A DNA stretch of 64,000 nucleotides from contig CM055875.1 of NCBI GenBank assembly GCA_029582165.1, forward strand, positions 11,282,785 through 11,346,784, written 5' to 3'. Shown here in pieces: positions 21,626 to 33,960 of this stretch (positions within the stretch are counted from its first letter, which is position 1; every line of letters begins with the position of its first letter). The position numbers and the translations under genes were made by a program. This stretch comes from Portulaca oleracea (taxonomy: Eukaryota; Streptophyta; Magnoliopsida; Caryophyllales; Portulacaceae). The notes beneath the pieces are model-generated. The model saw only the letters and a program-made list of their open reading frames with translations. It did not search any database and had not been told where the DNA came from.

Positions 21626-24244
21626 CATAACATTGAGAAGTAGGACACAATTGGGGGAGCCTAAGGGAACTAGGATTGAGCATGTTGGGATTGATGTGCC
21701 TAATGATGTTGTGAATGATGCTGAAAATGTTGTTGTGAATGAGGAGGATTTTGTTCCTTCCAATGAGAATTTGATTGATGTGCATGTACAAAATGATAAG
21801 GAGAATCATAATGATTCCCAAGAACCTTCCCAAAGAATTTATAAACCACCTTTGCCATTCCCACAAAGAATGGCTAAGGCAAAACTTGACAAACAATTTG
21901 GGAAGTTTTTGGAAGTTATTAAGAAACTCGAAATAAGCATACCCTTTATTGAGGCCTTGTCTCAAATGCCCACTTATGCTAAATTTTTAAAAGAGATTTT
22001 ATCAAACAAAAGGAAGCTAGAGGGGCATGAGACTATGGCTTTGAGTGATCATTGTAACGCCGTAATCCAAAATAAGCTTACACCTAAGCTTAAGGATCCC
22101 GGGAGCTTCACTATTCCTTGTGTTGTGGGTAATGTGTTCATCGATCGTGCTTTGTGTGATTTGGGGTCTAGTGTGAATTTGATGCCCCTTTCATTATCTG
22201 AAAAACTTGGATTGGGTGAGTTGAAACCCACTTCCATGTCTTTGCAATTGGCTGACCGTTCTGTGAAATACCCAATGGGTATTCTTGAAGATGTCCCTAT
22301 CAAGGTGGGAGACATCTTTGTGCCTATGGATTTTGTTGTGCTTGACATGGATGAGGACTTGCGCACCCTTATCATTCTTGGTAGGCCTTTCATGGCCACT
22401 TCGGGGTGTTGTGTGGATGTGAAAAATGGCAAAAGGACTTTTGATGTGGGGAAAGATAAGATTGAGTTTAATGTGAACAATGCTTGCAAATTTCCTTCTA
22501 TTTCCGATGATTTCAATTTTATTGACTCTATTGAAGGAGTAGTGAGGGAATTTGAATCTAACCCCAAGTCAAGTGATCCACTTGAGCTATGTTTGTTGTT
22601 TGATGGACCTTTGCAGGATGATTGCCCCGAGGTAGCTGCTTGTGCGGAGCTATTGGAACCATCCCCTCAAATCCCTCCGGGATTCGCTATGAAGGAAGAT
22701 TTGGAAGTCGAAGAGGAGCCCAAGCATGGTGAGAAGAAAGCTCCCGAGGTAGAAATGAAACCTCTTCCTTCTTCATTGAGGTATGAGTTCCTTGGCCCAA
22801 ATTCCACATATCCTGTGATTGTGAATGCGAATTTGAGTGAGTCTGAAATTGCTTCTTTATTAGAAGTTTTAAGATTGCATAAAAAGGCCATAGGATACAC
22901 TATAGATGACCTTAGGGGTATTCATCCTTCATTTTGCATGCATCGCATCCTCATGAAGGACGATTTTAAGCCATCCATAGAGTGTCAAAGGAGACTTCAC
23001 CCTAACATGAAAGAGGTTGTTAAGAAAGAGGTCTTGAAATTGTTGAAAGCCGGAATTATTTACCCTATTTCCGATAGTGAGTGGGTGAGCCCAGTTCATG
23101 TTGTGCCTAAGAAAGGGGGAATGACGGTGGTTAAAAATGAGAAAAATGAACTAATTCCCACTAGGACTATCACGGGATGGCGTATGTGCATTGATTATAG
23201 AAAATAAAATAAAGCCACCCGAAAAGACCATTTCCCGCTCCCATTTGTTGACCAAATGCTTGAGAGACTAGCTAAAAACTCCTATTTTTGTTATCTTGAT
23301 GGTTATTCGGGGTTTTTCCAAATCCCTATTCACCCTAATGACCAAGAAAAGACCATCTTTACATGTCCTTATGGAACATTTGCATATAGGAGAATGCCTT
23401 CGGGTTGCGTAATGCTCCCGCTACTTTTCAAAGATGCATGATGGCCATTTTCTCTGAATTTATAGAGGACATTATGGAGGTTTTTATGGATGACTTCTCT
23501 GTTTATGGCACTTCATTTGATCATTGTTTGCATAATCTTAAAAAAGTGCTAAAAAGATGTGAAGAAGTCAATTTGGTCTTAAATTGGGGAAAATGCCATT
23601 TTATGGTACAAGAAGGAGTTGTGTTAGGACATGTGGTTTCTTCTAAGGGCATTGAAGTTGATAGAGCAAAGGTGGAGGTAATTGAAAAATTACCACCACC
23701 TACTTCGGTAAAGAGTGTGAGGAGTTTTCCTGGACACGTTGGTTTTTACCGACGGTTCATAAAAGATTTTTCAAAAATTGCAAAACCTCTCACTCATTTG
23801 CTCATCAAGGATGTTCCCTTTGAATTTAATGAGGAGTGTTTGAGTGCTTTTGACAAGTTAAAGAAAGCTTTGGTTACCACCCCTATAGTTCAAGCACCAG
23901 ATTGGTCCTTACCCTTCGAAGTAATGTGTGATGCAAGTGACTATGTGGTAGGGGCTATTTTGGGGCAAAGGAAGGACAACAAGCCCTATGTTATCTACTA
24001 TGCTAGTAGAACATTGGATGGGGCCCAAGTCAACTATGCTACCACCGAGAAGGAATTCTTGGCGGTGGTCTTTGCCCTAGATAAGTTACGATCCTACCTC
24101 ATCAATTCGAAGGTTATTATCTACACGGAACATGCCGCAATTCGACATCTCATGACGAAGGCGGATTCAAAACCCCGACTCATTCGATGGGTTTTGTTGC
24201 TCCAAGAGTTCGATATTGAGATCCGTGACAAGCTCGGTTTGTAA
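21626..24244 (+). pseudogene. Athila pol: protease, reverse transcriptase and RNase H, broken
   Basis: The protease core is FIDRALCDLGSSVNLMPLS near 22140-22200, with D-L-G in place of the D-T-G seen in many families, as usual for Athila. RT begins near 22780 and shows SPVHVVPKKGG and MCIDYRK, then an in-frame TAA at 23205-23207. It continues as HFPLPFVDQMLERLA. A frameshift lies near 23400-23410. The catalytic FMDD box is at 23483-23494 ([10 protein letters not shown]). RNase H follows, with CDAS and TEKE intact, but the third acidic site reads YTEH where YTDH is usual. Another stop (24242-24244) precedes integrase. Pol would copy the element RNA. This copy is dead. Confidence 0.88.
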
Positions 24245-25640
24245 AATGTTGTGGCGGACCACCTTTCTAGGTTGCAACTTGAGGCCCCTAGTGATGAAAA
24301 TGAGCTCCCGATCGATGATTCTTTCCCCCATGAGCAGCTCTTCGCTCTTGCCCATCAAGCCACTCCTTGGTATGCGAATTTTGTGAACTATATTGTGTGT
24401 GGTGCTTTGCCCCCGGATATGTCATACCAACAAAAGAAGAAATTCTTCTCCGATGTGAAGAGATATGTTTGGGAGGAGCCCCTCCTTTACAAGCTATGTG
24501 GAGATGGGGTTTATAGAAGGTGCTTACCGGAAGATGAGGTGCAAAGTGTGATTCACCATTGCCATTCAACCACATGTGGAGGCCATTTTAGCACGGACAA
24601 GACCATTGCCAAGGTCCTTCAACCGAGATTCTATTGGCCGACCCTCTCCAAAGATACAAGGAATTTTGTGCTTTCATGTGATAAGTGCCAAAGGATCGGG
24701 AGTATTTCGAAGCGGAATGAGATGCCTCAAAAGGGAATACTAGAGGTGGAGTTATTTGATGTGTTGGGGATTGACTTCATGGGTCCCTTTCCCCCTTCTC
24801 ATAACAACCTCCACATCTTGATTGCGGTAGATTATGTTTCAAAGTGGGTGGAAGCCATTGCTACCCCTACTAATGACTCCAAGGTGGTGATCAAGTTCCT
24901 CAAGAAGAATATTTTCACAAGATTTGGAACTCCAAGGGCTTTATTGAGTGACAATGGAACTCACTTTTGCAACAAGCCTTTAGATGCTCTTTTGGCTAGG
25001 TATGGGGTTACTCACAAGGTTGCTACTCCTTATCACCCCCAAACTAGTGGCCAGGTTGAGCTTTCCAATAGGGAAGTGAAGAGTATCTTGGAGAAGACTG
25101 TTAGTAGATCGAGGAAGGATTGGTCACTCAAGCTTGACGATGCACTATGGGCTTACCGGACCACATTCAAGACTCCTTTGGGCACTACTCCTTACCGGTT
25201 AGTTTTTGGGAAGTCATGTCATTTGTCAGTTGAAATGGAGCATAAGGCATATTGGGCCATCCAGACCCTCAACTTTGATCAAAAGTTGATGGGAGAAAGG
25301 AGAAAGTTGCAACTTCAAGAGTTGGATGAGTTGAGATTGGAGGCTTATGAGAGTTCCTGGATTTACAAGGAGAGGACAAAGCATTGGCATGACAAGCATA
25401 TCATGAAGAAGAGGTTTGAAGAAGGAGATATGGTGCTTCTCTTCAACTCTACGTTGAAACTCTTTCCGGGCAAGTTGAGATCCCGTTGGTCGGGTCCTTT
25501 CTGAGTGTTGAAAGTCTTCCCACATGGTGCGTGAGAGATTTAGGATGAACAATCCGGAGCGTTCAAGGTCAATGGACAAAGGTTTAAGCCCTACTTTGTT
25601 GGTGAACCGATCGAGCATGATGACAAAATCAACCTAACCA
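24245..25640 (+). pseudogene. Athila integrase, core intact, C-terminus broken
   Basis: The frame opens directly after the stop at 24242, in the same phase, and runs to a TGA at 25502. Counting from the GTG at 24251, the zinc-binding HHCC region has histidines near 103-112 and C143/C146 (CDKCQ). The catalytic triad is D175, D234 and E270, and D234 to E270 has the standard 35-residue gap. The C-terminal domain continues beyond the stop in other frames to about 25640 (FKVNGQRFKPYF). Integrase inserts the DNA copy into the chromosome. The core looks usable, but the upstream stops prevent normal translation. Confidence 0.88.
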
Positions 25641-25696
25641 CCCCCGGTGTGGTTTGAGAGGTACTATGTCAAGCTTAGGATGTTAAACAAGCGCTT

Positions 25697-25714
25697 CTTG
25701 GGAGGCAACCCAAG
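25697..25714 (+). other. Hairpin CTTGGG-AGGCAA-CCCAAG after pol
   Basis: Perfect 6-bp arms with a 6-nt loop lie shortly after the integrase relic, before a T-rich untranslated stretch. From memory this phrase recurs downstream of pol in Athila-like elements of other plants. Its role is unknown. It could act in the RNA, for instance in splicing or translation of the downstream gene. Confidence 0.6.
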
Positions 25715-27316
25715 CTTTTCTATTTTTATTTTTATTTTTAGGATTTTTCTAGATTTTTCCCTTATTTTTCTTCCTTTTATTATTATTTTTCTAAAATTTT
25801 CCATATTTTTCTAGAATTTTTAGGATTTTTCTTTAATTTATTTCGATTTTTATAGGATTTTTAGAAATTTTTATCCTTTGTATTTTCTTTTTCTAGGATT
25901 TTCCTAGGGTTTATATTTTATTTTTCATTTTCGAGGTATTAGTTTTAGAAAAAAAAGAAAAAAAAATCTGAAAAGAAAAAAAAGAGTTTGAAAATAAAAA
26001 AAAGAGATTGAGAGTGAGTGAGGAAAAATAAAAGAGAAAGAAAAAAATGAGAGTGTGAGTGAAAAAAGAGAGGAAAGATAAAAGAAAAAAGAATGAGAGA
26101 TGCCAAGAGGACTCGAACACGCGACTAGAAGGGCGGAACCAGGGTCAACACGGATCGTGTTGAGTATAGCACGACCCGTGTTGGCTTCCAGAGGGTCAGG
26201 TAAGGATTACAGGGATCAACACGGACCGTGTTGATAAAACACGATCCGTGTTGGACCCCGACGCGTGGTTACACGGGTGTTTTCACCCATTTTCTCGCCC
26301 CTTTCTTTTCCTTTTATTAAATCGTCCGTTTTGGCCTCTCCTCACCCGTGCTAAACCCTAAACTCTCTCCACCCTCACTCACTCATTCTTCTTCCTCCAT
26401 ACTCCCTCAAGAGCTCTCAACTCCATAGCCATTCTTTCATCCTCCATCACTCTTTTTGCTCTAATTCCCTCAATTCTCACCCAAATCACTCCATTTTTGT
26501 TCCATTCTTCATCTTTTTCCTTCCTCTTTCAGATCCCACCAATTTCATCCTCATTCCTTTCACTTCATTTTCACCCCATTCCACCTCCATAACCAAAAAC
26601 CTCCATTTTTACCCACATTCAAGCTTTTTTTTCTTCTCCTTCAAGTGTAACAAGGTTTGGTTTTTCTAAATTCTTTGTTTTATTTAGTTTATTTTCGTTT
26701 TTAGTTTTAATTTTTGTGTATAATATGTGTTCTCCATTGTTGTCCACCATTGTTGTGTTTTAAGCTTTTTGCAGTGTGGATTTTCATGTGTATATTTTGA
26801 TTTTCTGTTTTAGTAATTTGTTAGTTTGATTTTTCTTTGTTGAATTTTCTGTTTTTATTCTTAGTTTGTGTTAATTTTCTTATTTGAGTTTAGCTTAATT
26901 TTGTGTATATTAGGGTTTTAACTTAGTTTAGTTTTAACTTTAATTAGTTTACCTTGGTTTTGTCTCTAATTGTGGTGATTTAGTGTTGTATAATGTTGTA
27001 TTTGTTGAAGTTTTGGATTAACTAGCATGTATAACTTGTTGTATATATGTTTATGTTAAGAACCTAGAGTAGTATAACTTAGTGTAGTAGGAGTCTTTAG
27101 TTCATTAGAATTTGACTTAGACTTCATCTAGATTTAGTTTATTTAGTAGTGTTTAAGAGTTTAAGGTCTTAGATACTTTAGAATTTAAATTGATTTGAGT
27201 CATATGTACATAAGTCTAGGATTAGTTTAGGTCTTAAGTTTCTTAGTTTTGCTTAGTTTTTCTTTGTTACCCTTTTTATATTACTAACTTTTTAGCTTGT
27301 ATATTTTGTATTAAAG
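25715..27316 (+). other. Pol to ORF1/env-like spacer, with palindromic word array
   Basis: No coding region. It has T-rich repeats of TTTTTAGGATTTTTCTAG (25720-25920), an A/G-rich tract (25950-26100), then five CAACACG-type palindromes at 26146-26162, 26169-26184, 26217-26233, 26238-26254 and a partial one near 26271. It ends with T-rich sequence that could be a leader or intron for the downstream gene. Confidence 0.5.
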
Positions 27317-28618
27317 ATGGTCAGGACTTTGCGTGGTGAGGAGCAAGCTTCAAAGAGGCGCAAAGGGGACAACGGTGACAAAGGCAAAGGCAAAGCGGGC
27401 TCATCTTCTAGGCAAACGTGAGGTAATAACCCTTTTAATTTAGAAGGTGTTCAATTTGAGCGTTACCTTGCTTTATCTAAGCGAAATATACTCCCTACTC
27501 GTTACATGCATGAGCCGTTTTTGCAAACCACTGGCATGCTATATGATGTAGAATGGCTTTTAAATAGAAAAGAGATGTTGGATTTTGCGAGGATGAGAGA
27601 GCCGACCTATCGGAACCTTACCCTAGAGGTGCTTAGCACCTTTGATGTGAATCATAGAGCATAAGAGGGTAGGATTACCTTTAGAATAGATGAAGAGGAA
27701 TATCATTTGACTCTTGCCCAATTTGCTCGGATCTTTCGTTTACCAGTTGTCCAAGGAGTCGCGACACGGGATGTGCCCCCTTTAGCCGAATGGAACGCCA
27801 ATGAATTTTGGCAGTTTACCACAACTAGGAATGACAGCACCCGAGTAGGTCTAAGTGCACGCACATACGGAACCCCGTGTTTCGTTACACGCAGCGCATC
27901 CTAGCTTGTGGGTTATTTGGTCAGGGGGATAGTATGAATTGCGGCTCAAGCTGAATTATACACGGTATGGGGTATGTATTACGCACGACCGGAGGTTAAC
28001 CCGGCCGCTCTTTTTGCCACACATTTAGCCCGCATCACATCTCACACAAAGGGGGATATCATTATTAGTGGGTTGCTCACGGTTTTGGCTAGGCACTTTG
28101 GTTGGGATCCGGCTCGTCACGAGCGGGATAGGGTAGAGGGCCCAATGACCTTAGATGGTAGGGCTATTAGAGACATGAAAATGTGCAAGTTAAGAGGGGA
28201 AGAAGTTTGGTGGGTGTACCCTAACAATGAGTTGATGAGGCTTCCTCATCCAAACCTTACCATACAAGAGCTCCCGAATATTCTTTTCCTTCCTAACGCA
28301 CCCGTTCCACAACTTAACCCTATTCCCGACCAAGTTCCTTCGCCTCCTCATCATGAGGTTGGCGGGGATGATGAAGAAGGTCCCGCCGCCGCTTTTGATT
28401 TCCAAGATCATTTTAATTCTTTGCGTGCGGACCATGCCTCCCTTAGAACCTATTGCGAAAATGAGTTTGGTTGTTTTCGATCCACTTCGGACCAGATTTT
28501 GCAAAACCAAACTCGTCTTTTTGAGAGGCTAGACCTTCTTGACCAAGCCAACGCCGCCCAAGCTGCCGAACAAGGACGTATGCTCGAGATGATGCAAGGA
28601 TGCGTGATTGGTAGTTGA
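27317..28618 (+). pseudogene. Athila ORF1/env-like gene, broken
   Basis: From ATG 27317 (MVRTLRGEEQASKRRKG, a basic start) the frame meets a TGA at 27419 and a TAA near 27662. It continues as FRIDEEEYHLTLAQFARIFRLP to 27904, where the frame shifts. The final frame runs from about 27974 (MYYARPEVNPAALFATHLARIT) to a stop at 28616. It is rich in acidic and glutamine residues, with a likely coiled-coil end (QNQTRLFERLDLLDQANAAQ). Layout and position downstream of pol match the Athila ORF1 family. Its biochemical role is not established, and calling it env-like rests only on position. No transmembrane segment is obvious in the readable parts. Confidence 0.72.
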
Positions 28619-30632
28619 ATTATCATCACCAATATCCTAACCCACCTCCTCCACCACCACCTCAGTGATTCTCCTGTTTTTCCTTCATGCTAGCTTATTA
28701 TTGTGTTATGCATTGAGGACAATGCTTTGTCCAAGCATGGGGGGAGTAACTTGAAAATTTTGAGTCCTCATCTTTGTATATTTGGTTTTTTTTGTTTGTC
28801 CTTCGTTTTCTTTGTTTATTTTGATTTTAGTTTTTGTTTTAGTTTTGTTTCTTTTTAGTTTAGTTTAGTTTTTCTTTTTGATTTATTTAGTTTTTAGCTA
28901 TCATTTGTAAATCTTTTGCATTCACTTAGTTTTGCATTAGTTAGTATCATATTAGATTTTATTTTCTTTCTTTGTCTTAGTTTTTAGTTTCTTATTTTCT
29001 AGCCTTTTCATTTGACTTTTGATTTTAGTTTTTGAAAAAAACCAAAAAAATCAGAAAACTTTAGAAATTTTTTTTAAAAAAATTGAAAAAGAAGAAAAAG
29101 AAAAAAAATTAGGTTAAGATAGGATTAGTGAATAAAATTCTTCGGTGATGAATTAAAGCTAGATAAGTTTTCTTTTGATTTGATTTAGTCTTGTATAGCC
29201 CTTTTGTGAATTAAAATTTTGAAAGAGTTGTGAAAACATAGAGAGTTTAGAATTGTACTTTGATAGTGATGATTGATTGCCCTTTTGAGATCTTTTGGAA
29301 TGAGTTTAGCACATATACATCTATTTGAGCTAGGTTTATTTGAGAGCTTTAACCCGTGAGACCACAAAGCCTTAAAATGACTAATCATTTTTATTAGTCT
29401 CATTTTCCATGTGTGACTCATCCATTGTTTTCATTCTCTAGAACTTGCAATGTATCTCTTTGAAACCGCATTTTTGCTTGTGCATTGGTAATATGATAGA
29501 GGCATTCTTGTACATATTTTTAGCTACAAAGCCAAATAGCCACCCTTTACATGTGAATTATCCGCTTTTAACCCTCTTTTAGCCTTTAATAACTATTTCT
29601 TTTGATTACCTATATAATTAGCCATGGTCGTATATATAATTTCCTACCTTTAAGCCATTGCTTGGAGTGTTAGAGTGTAAAAGTTGGGTTGATTTTGGTG
29701 TATTTGTGGTTTGGTTTTGTTGGGGATGTTGTGAAATTGAAGATCTTGAGATTGCTCCCAATTGAAGCTTGATATGGGTTGAGATGGAAATTTGCCTTAT
29801 TAGTGTTGTATATATCTTTGAGTTTGAATTGAGATTGAAAAAAAAAAGTGAAAAGAGAAAAAAAATAATAAAAATGAAAAAAAATGAAGAGAAAAAAGTG
29901 TTTAGTAGTTTGATAGTTTATTTTTCTTTGATTTGAGGCGATTTCCACATGATTATGGGATGCATTGATATGAATATAAGGTGTGAGTGTTCTTATTTGA
30001 ATAATTTTGTGAAGTCTTTGCTCCAAGTATTGGCTTTTAGCTTCACTTTCCCAAATTTATTTCCACTCCTTACCCTTAACCTGCTCCCCATTACAACCCA
30101 TTTGAAAGTCCTCTTGATTATCTTTGTGCATTGCATTTTAGCGGTAGAGAATTGAGATTATTTGCAAGCTTATGGTAGAGTGTTGCTTTGTGATTGAGTA
30201 TTGAGTGAACCTTCATTGTATTATTCATTTTTAAACACATGAGAGGAGTGTTTCCACATTCCCTAAAGTGAGGTTGCTCTCAATTACCTAGTTTCATCCA
30301 TTATTGTATGCTTGCTTGTTTCTTTTGAGATTAGGAGGGTGATTAGTTTGATCTTGATAGGTATGGTTTTTGTAATTCTATCTATGGTTTCATTTTCTCT
30401 TGTATATAAACTTCCGTTCATACTTGGGCTATGCTTGATTAAGTGGGATTAATTGATTGTCTTATCGATGCTTTCCTTAGGAGATTTGTAATTAAAATTT
30501 TCAATTTTACTTTGAAACTTTTTCTTTTTGACTTGAGTCGTTTTATCCCATTTATTTTCTATTTTCGTTATTTTCTTTGTTTTCTATTTTATTTGTGAGT
30601 TTAGCCTTGCTTAGGGACAAACAAGGTGTAAG
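28619..30632 (+). other. Athila 3' untranslated region, with an internal PPT-like site
   Basis: About 2 kb without a gene. Near its start is a hairpin GGACAA-TGCT-TTGTCC (28717-28732) followed by AAGCATGGGGGGA (28733-28745). The same 13-mer is the core of the real polypurine tract at 30630-30642. The rest is T-rich, with A-rich patches at 29035-29115 and 29838-29898. Confidence 0.6.
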
Positions 30633-30644
30633 CATGGGGGGATT
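30633..30644 (+). other. Polypurine tract
   Basis: CATGGGGGGATT directly precedes the 3' LTR start TGATAAG at 30645, as needed for plus-strand priming. Confidence 0.8.
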
Positions 30645-31821
30645 TGATAAGTGTATTTTATATATATGTGATCCTGGGTTATTTAGAGTTAATTTGAGTG
30701 ATTATTGATATGAATGTATGATTTTTATACTCGAATCATCTATTTTATACTTGGTTGGAGTTTGGTATAGTTTTGTAGGAAATTGGTGTTAAAGTGAAGA
30801 AATCAAGCTCAAAACCAAGTCAAAGGAGTCCAAATAGATCACAAATCAAGAGAGAGATCCACCCCAAGGCCCAAACATTGGCCCAAGAAGGCATTGGATG
30901 CCGCCTGGAATCAACACGAGCGAGAAAAGACCTAAAACGACCCGTTTCAGCCTCCAGAAAGTCCAGAAAATGGTTCCAGTGACCAACATGGTCCGTGTCC
31001 AGGCAACACGACCCGTGTTGAAGGCAGCACGGTCCGTGTTGACCTGGGATCACCTGTGTTGGCCCTGTTTAATGCGGAAATGGCGTTTCGGCTTCATTTT
31101 AATGTTATATAATTGTTATCCGGCTGTATTGACTGGCATCCATCATCATCCTCATCATCATATTCATCCATCCTTTCATCCATATTTCCATCCACATTCA
31201 TCCATTGTGAAGATATAGATATTGGTTGAGTTTTGGAAGATCGGTTCTCAAGAATTGGAGAGAAGTGGAGGAGCAAAAGTCCCCGCAGATCAACATTCAA
31301 GAAAGGATTGAAATCCAACTCGGTTTATTCCTCTTTCTTTAGATTTCGATGCATTTTAGTATAGAATTTCATATGTTTAGTGAATCGAACATGAGTAGTG
31401 AGTAGTTTTCATAAGTTTATGGGATAAACCCTTATTAGTTTCTATTATGGATTGAATATTGTTGGATTGAACAAGTTTGTTTATCTAGTTTGAATGCATT
31501 TTATTGATCCTTTGATTATGTATGTCATTGCTTTTGCTTGATCACCATTAGCATGGATTTAGATTGTTGAATGAAGTACCGAACGGAGAAATTCGATAAT
31601 CGGAACCCTTAGGATTAAACTAGTTATGAAGTGAACTAGACATAGAAGACTTTGTAATTAGGGGTCATTAGATAATTTGATCTTAAACTTAGTTAAAATT
31701 GAAATAACCACGACAGTAGGTGATTGATTTTGCTAAGCAATCCGTTTCATTGCCAAAAGCTCGCTACGGAATAATTTATGTGATTATCGACCCTAAAATG
31801 TATCAAATTAGTGACATACAT
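30645..31821 (+). repeat. 3' LTR of the Athila-type element, truncated
   Basis: It matches the 5' LTR from TGATAAG to GTGACATACAT (15987-17163), then breaks into unrelated sequence, so about 265 bp are missing. It keeps the palindromic words (30984-31041) and a mutated TATA region (TGTTATATAATTG). Confidence 0.85.
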
Positions 31822-33164
31822 GCGTGCTTGTTGGATTAAAAACATCCAGAATTCTTGCATCATTGACCATATTTTATACATGCAAGGCATAATCTTGACA
31901 TATTTTAACATCCCAAGTATAATCCTTCATAAATTCATCATCAAACATCATAATACTCACTAATTCGCTAATCTAATCTTAATCCAAGTACATGCATCTA
32001 TAATTATCCCTAAAATTCACACTCTCACAGTAAATTCATCAACCAAAACATCATGCATAAACAAATCTCAACAATCAAACATCAACCAAGTCATACCCAT
32101 CCAATCATAATCCATTCTTTTATGGCATTTCATCGAACACTTTATGTGCATCATATTTGGAACAACTCTAAGATTACTTTCAGATTTGGAACAACAATTA
32201 AATCATCATAAAAGTGACATGCACACTACACTACAACTTCCTCAAGTACATCCCAACCTCCATATTTTAATTCCTCCATTTCTTACTTGATTCACCCAAT
32301 CTTTCAACATACGTTACCTCCTAATCACTAATAAAAACCCAAGATTGAGACTTTTATTCTTACTACTGCTTAAAACAAGTAAATCTACTCAAAATTTTAC
32401 AATCTTTCATCATCTAACTCAAGGAAATTTGGATTAAGAAGTTAGGGTTTATGATATACCTCAAGAGAGAAAAGATGCATAAGGATTAAAGGGAGGAGGT
32501 GGTGGCCGACGACCACCTATCGACGACAGTCCGGTCGTCACCGGCTCCGGCTCCGGCAACCCTCGTGGCAGGCGGAAGGGGGGGCAGCAAAGGTCCAACG
32601 AACAGGAAAAGAGTCAGGTGAGAGAATTCTATTGCTTGAGTGTTTGAATTTTGAAATGAAAAAAGAAAGGGAGTAAAGTCTACTACTAATAATAACCACT
32701 ACTTCAAGTGCATTGGGCTGACAAAAAGAAATAAAATCAGGCTCAATTACTAATTAAGCCCTCCACAGCTCCACTTGTCTCTTCTCTTGTAATTATTTTT
32801 TTCTCTTAACCCCACACTATTAATTTGAGACCCTGGGTAAATTTTTACGAGACTAAACTATGAGAAATTTCGATAATAAAAAATTCACGAGTACTCACGT
32901 TTCTAGTAATAATCCTGAAGAATGAATCGGTTCGATGAAAAATTGTCAAACAAGTGACCCGAATATTCTGATTTACTAAGAAATATCGGGAATACCACTA
33001 GAGGAGTATTTACCAAAATTACTACATTGGAGAATTGATGGTCGTTGCACTGTTCGAGATCTGCAAAAACAGTGACAACAATTAAAGAATTTAAAAAGCG
33101 CGAATTAATTTAATTATGTTTGATTAGCAAAATTAATCATCCTGGATTAGGGCGGGTTATTACA
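31821..33164 (-). mobile_element. Possible minus-strand LTR
   Basis: On the minus strand the right end starts TGTAATAACCCGCCC, a start common in plant gypsy LTRs, and the left end closes AACAAGCACGCA. No target duplication is seen: the flanks are ATACA and TAGTT. The left edge coincides with the break in the Athila 3' LTR. A GC-rich patch rich in CCGGCTCCGG lies at 32505-32585. No protein domain found. It may instead be two fragments. Confidence 0.4.
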
Positions 33165-33329
33165 TAGTTGGTTTTACCAGTGACCATGAAAATACTATAT
33201 ATTATTATTGTTCAATACCCCCAAAGTTGATATTATTGACATCTAAAAATCCATTTTAAAATAAATTAAGTTGATTACTTTGATCGGTCCAAATTAATTA
33301 ATTTAGTTTATTTAATTAAAATTGGCTCA

Positions 33330-33960
33330 AGTGGACTACCAAGTCAAATAGCTCGGATAACTGTCGAGTCAGAGTTAAATCGACTATCAAGTTAAGACCT
33401 GAGTGACTACTAAGTCAAAGTCAAGGTGACTATCAGGTCAAAGTCAGTTGAACTGTCAAACCAACTCATAACTAATGCTCGGTCAACGACCTAAGAAGGC
33501 AAACAAGTCATATGACCCATGAGACGGAGTCTCTCCTGTATAAATAGGACTCTACATATTCTCATTCTGGGAATAGAAAAATTAAACTTGCAAGAAAATT
33601 CTCTATAGAATAAAACAACAAATACTTCAATATATCTCATTTGTTTTAGAGATTGAAACGCAAACTTGATCGAGATTCAAGCCACTTCGGTCCTCTCCTT
33701 CAAGAAGACTACAGAGATCAAATCAGAGGATTATTTTTATTTGTTTGTCTTGAAACAAATATTATAAAAATTATACCCAAATTCTTTGAAATCAATACAA
33801 GCTATATTTATCCATTTTTCTTGTCTTAATTAATTTAGACTCGAAAATTTGTGGTTTATAGCTACAATTTAGGGTTGCAAGGTAGCTTAACTTGTCCTAT
33901 TGAACAATTGAGCACCATGTTGTGACTTGTGACCCTCCATTTAAATAGTTTATTTTTCAA
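33330..33960 (+). mobile_element. LTR fragment with TATA box and word repeats
   Basis: Five loose copies of GACTAYCAAGTCAAAG lie at about 33335-33445. A TATAAATAGG box follows near 33538, then a transcript-like stretch (CAAGCCACTTCGGTCC, CTTCAAGAAGACTACAG). This is the layout of a plus-strand LTR promoter, but neither end is clear. A short stretch before it (33190-33240) resembles the foldback family at 40350. Confidence 0.4.

Larger units (their letters stand above)
15987..31821 (+). mobile_element. Athila-type Ty3/gypsy retrotransposon with nested insertions
   Basis: The 5' LTR (15987-17428) is followed by an Asp-tRNA-type primer-binding site. Gag, protease, RT, RNase H, integrase and an Athila ORF1/env-like region follow on the plus strand. 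A polypurine tract and a partial 3' LTR (30645-31821) close the element. Order and motifs match the Athila lineage. A hAT element and a solo LTR interrupt gag/pol, and stops and frameshifts affect every gene. The LTRs differ at only a few percent of positions by eye, so the element is not very old. Without the two insertions its length would be about 13 kb plus the missing LTR end. Confidence 0.9.

Noticed and set aside
30794..31318. Small frames duplicated at 16136-16653
   Set aside because: Both are LTR sequence, identical in position within the LTR, with no conserved product.
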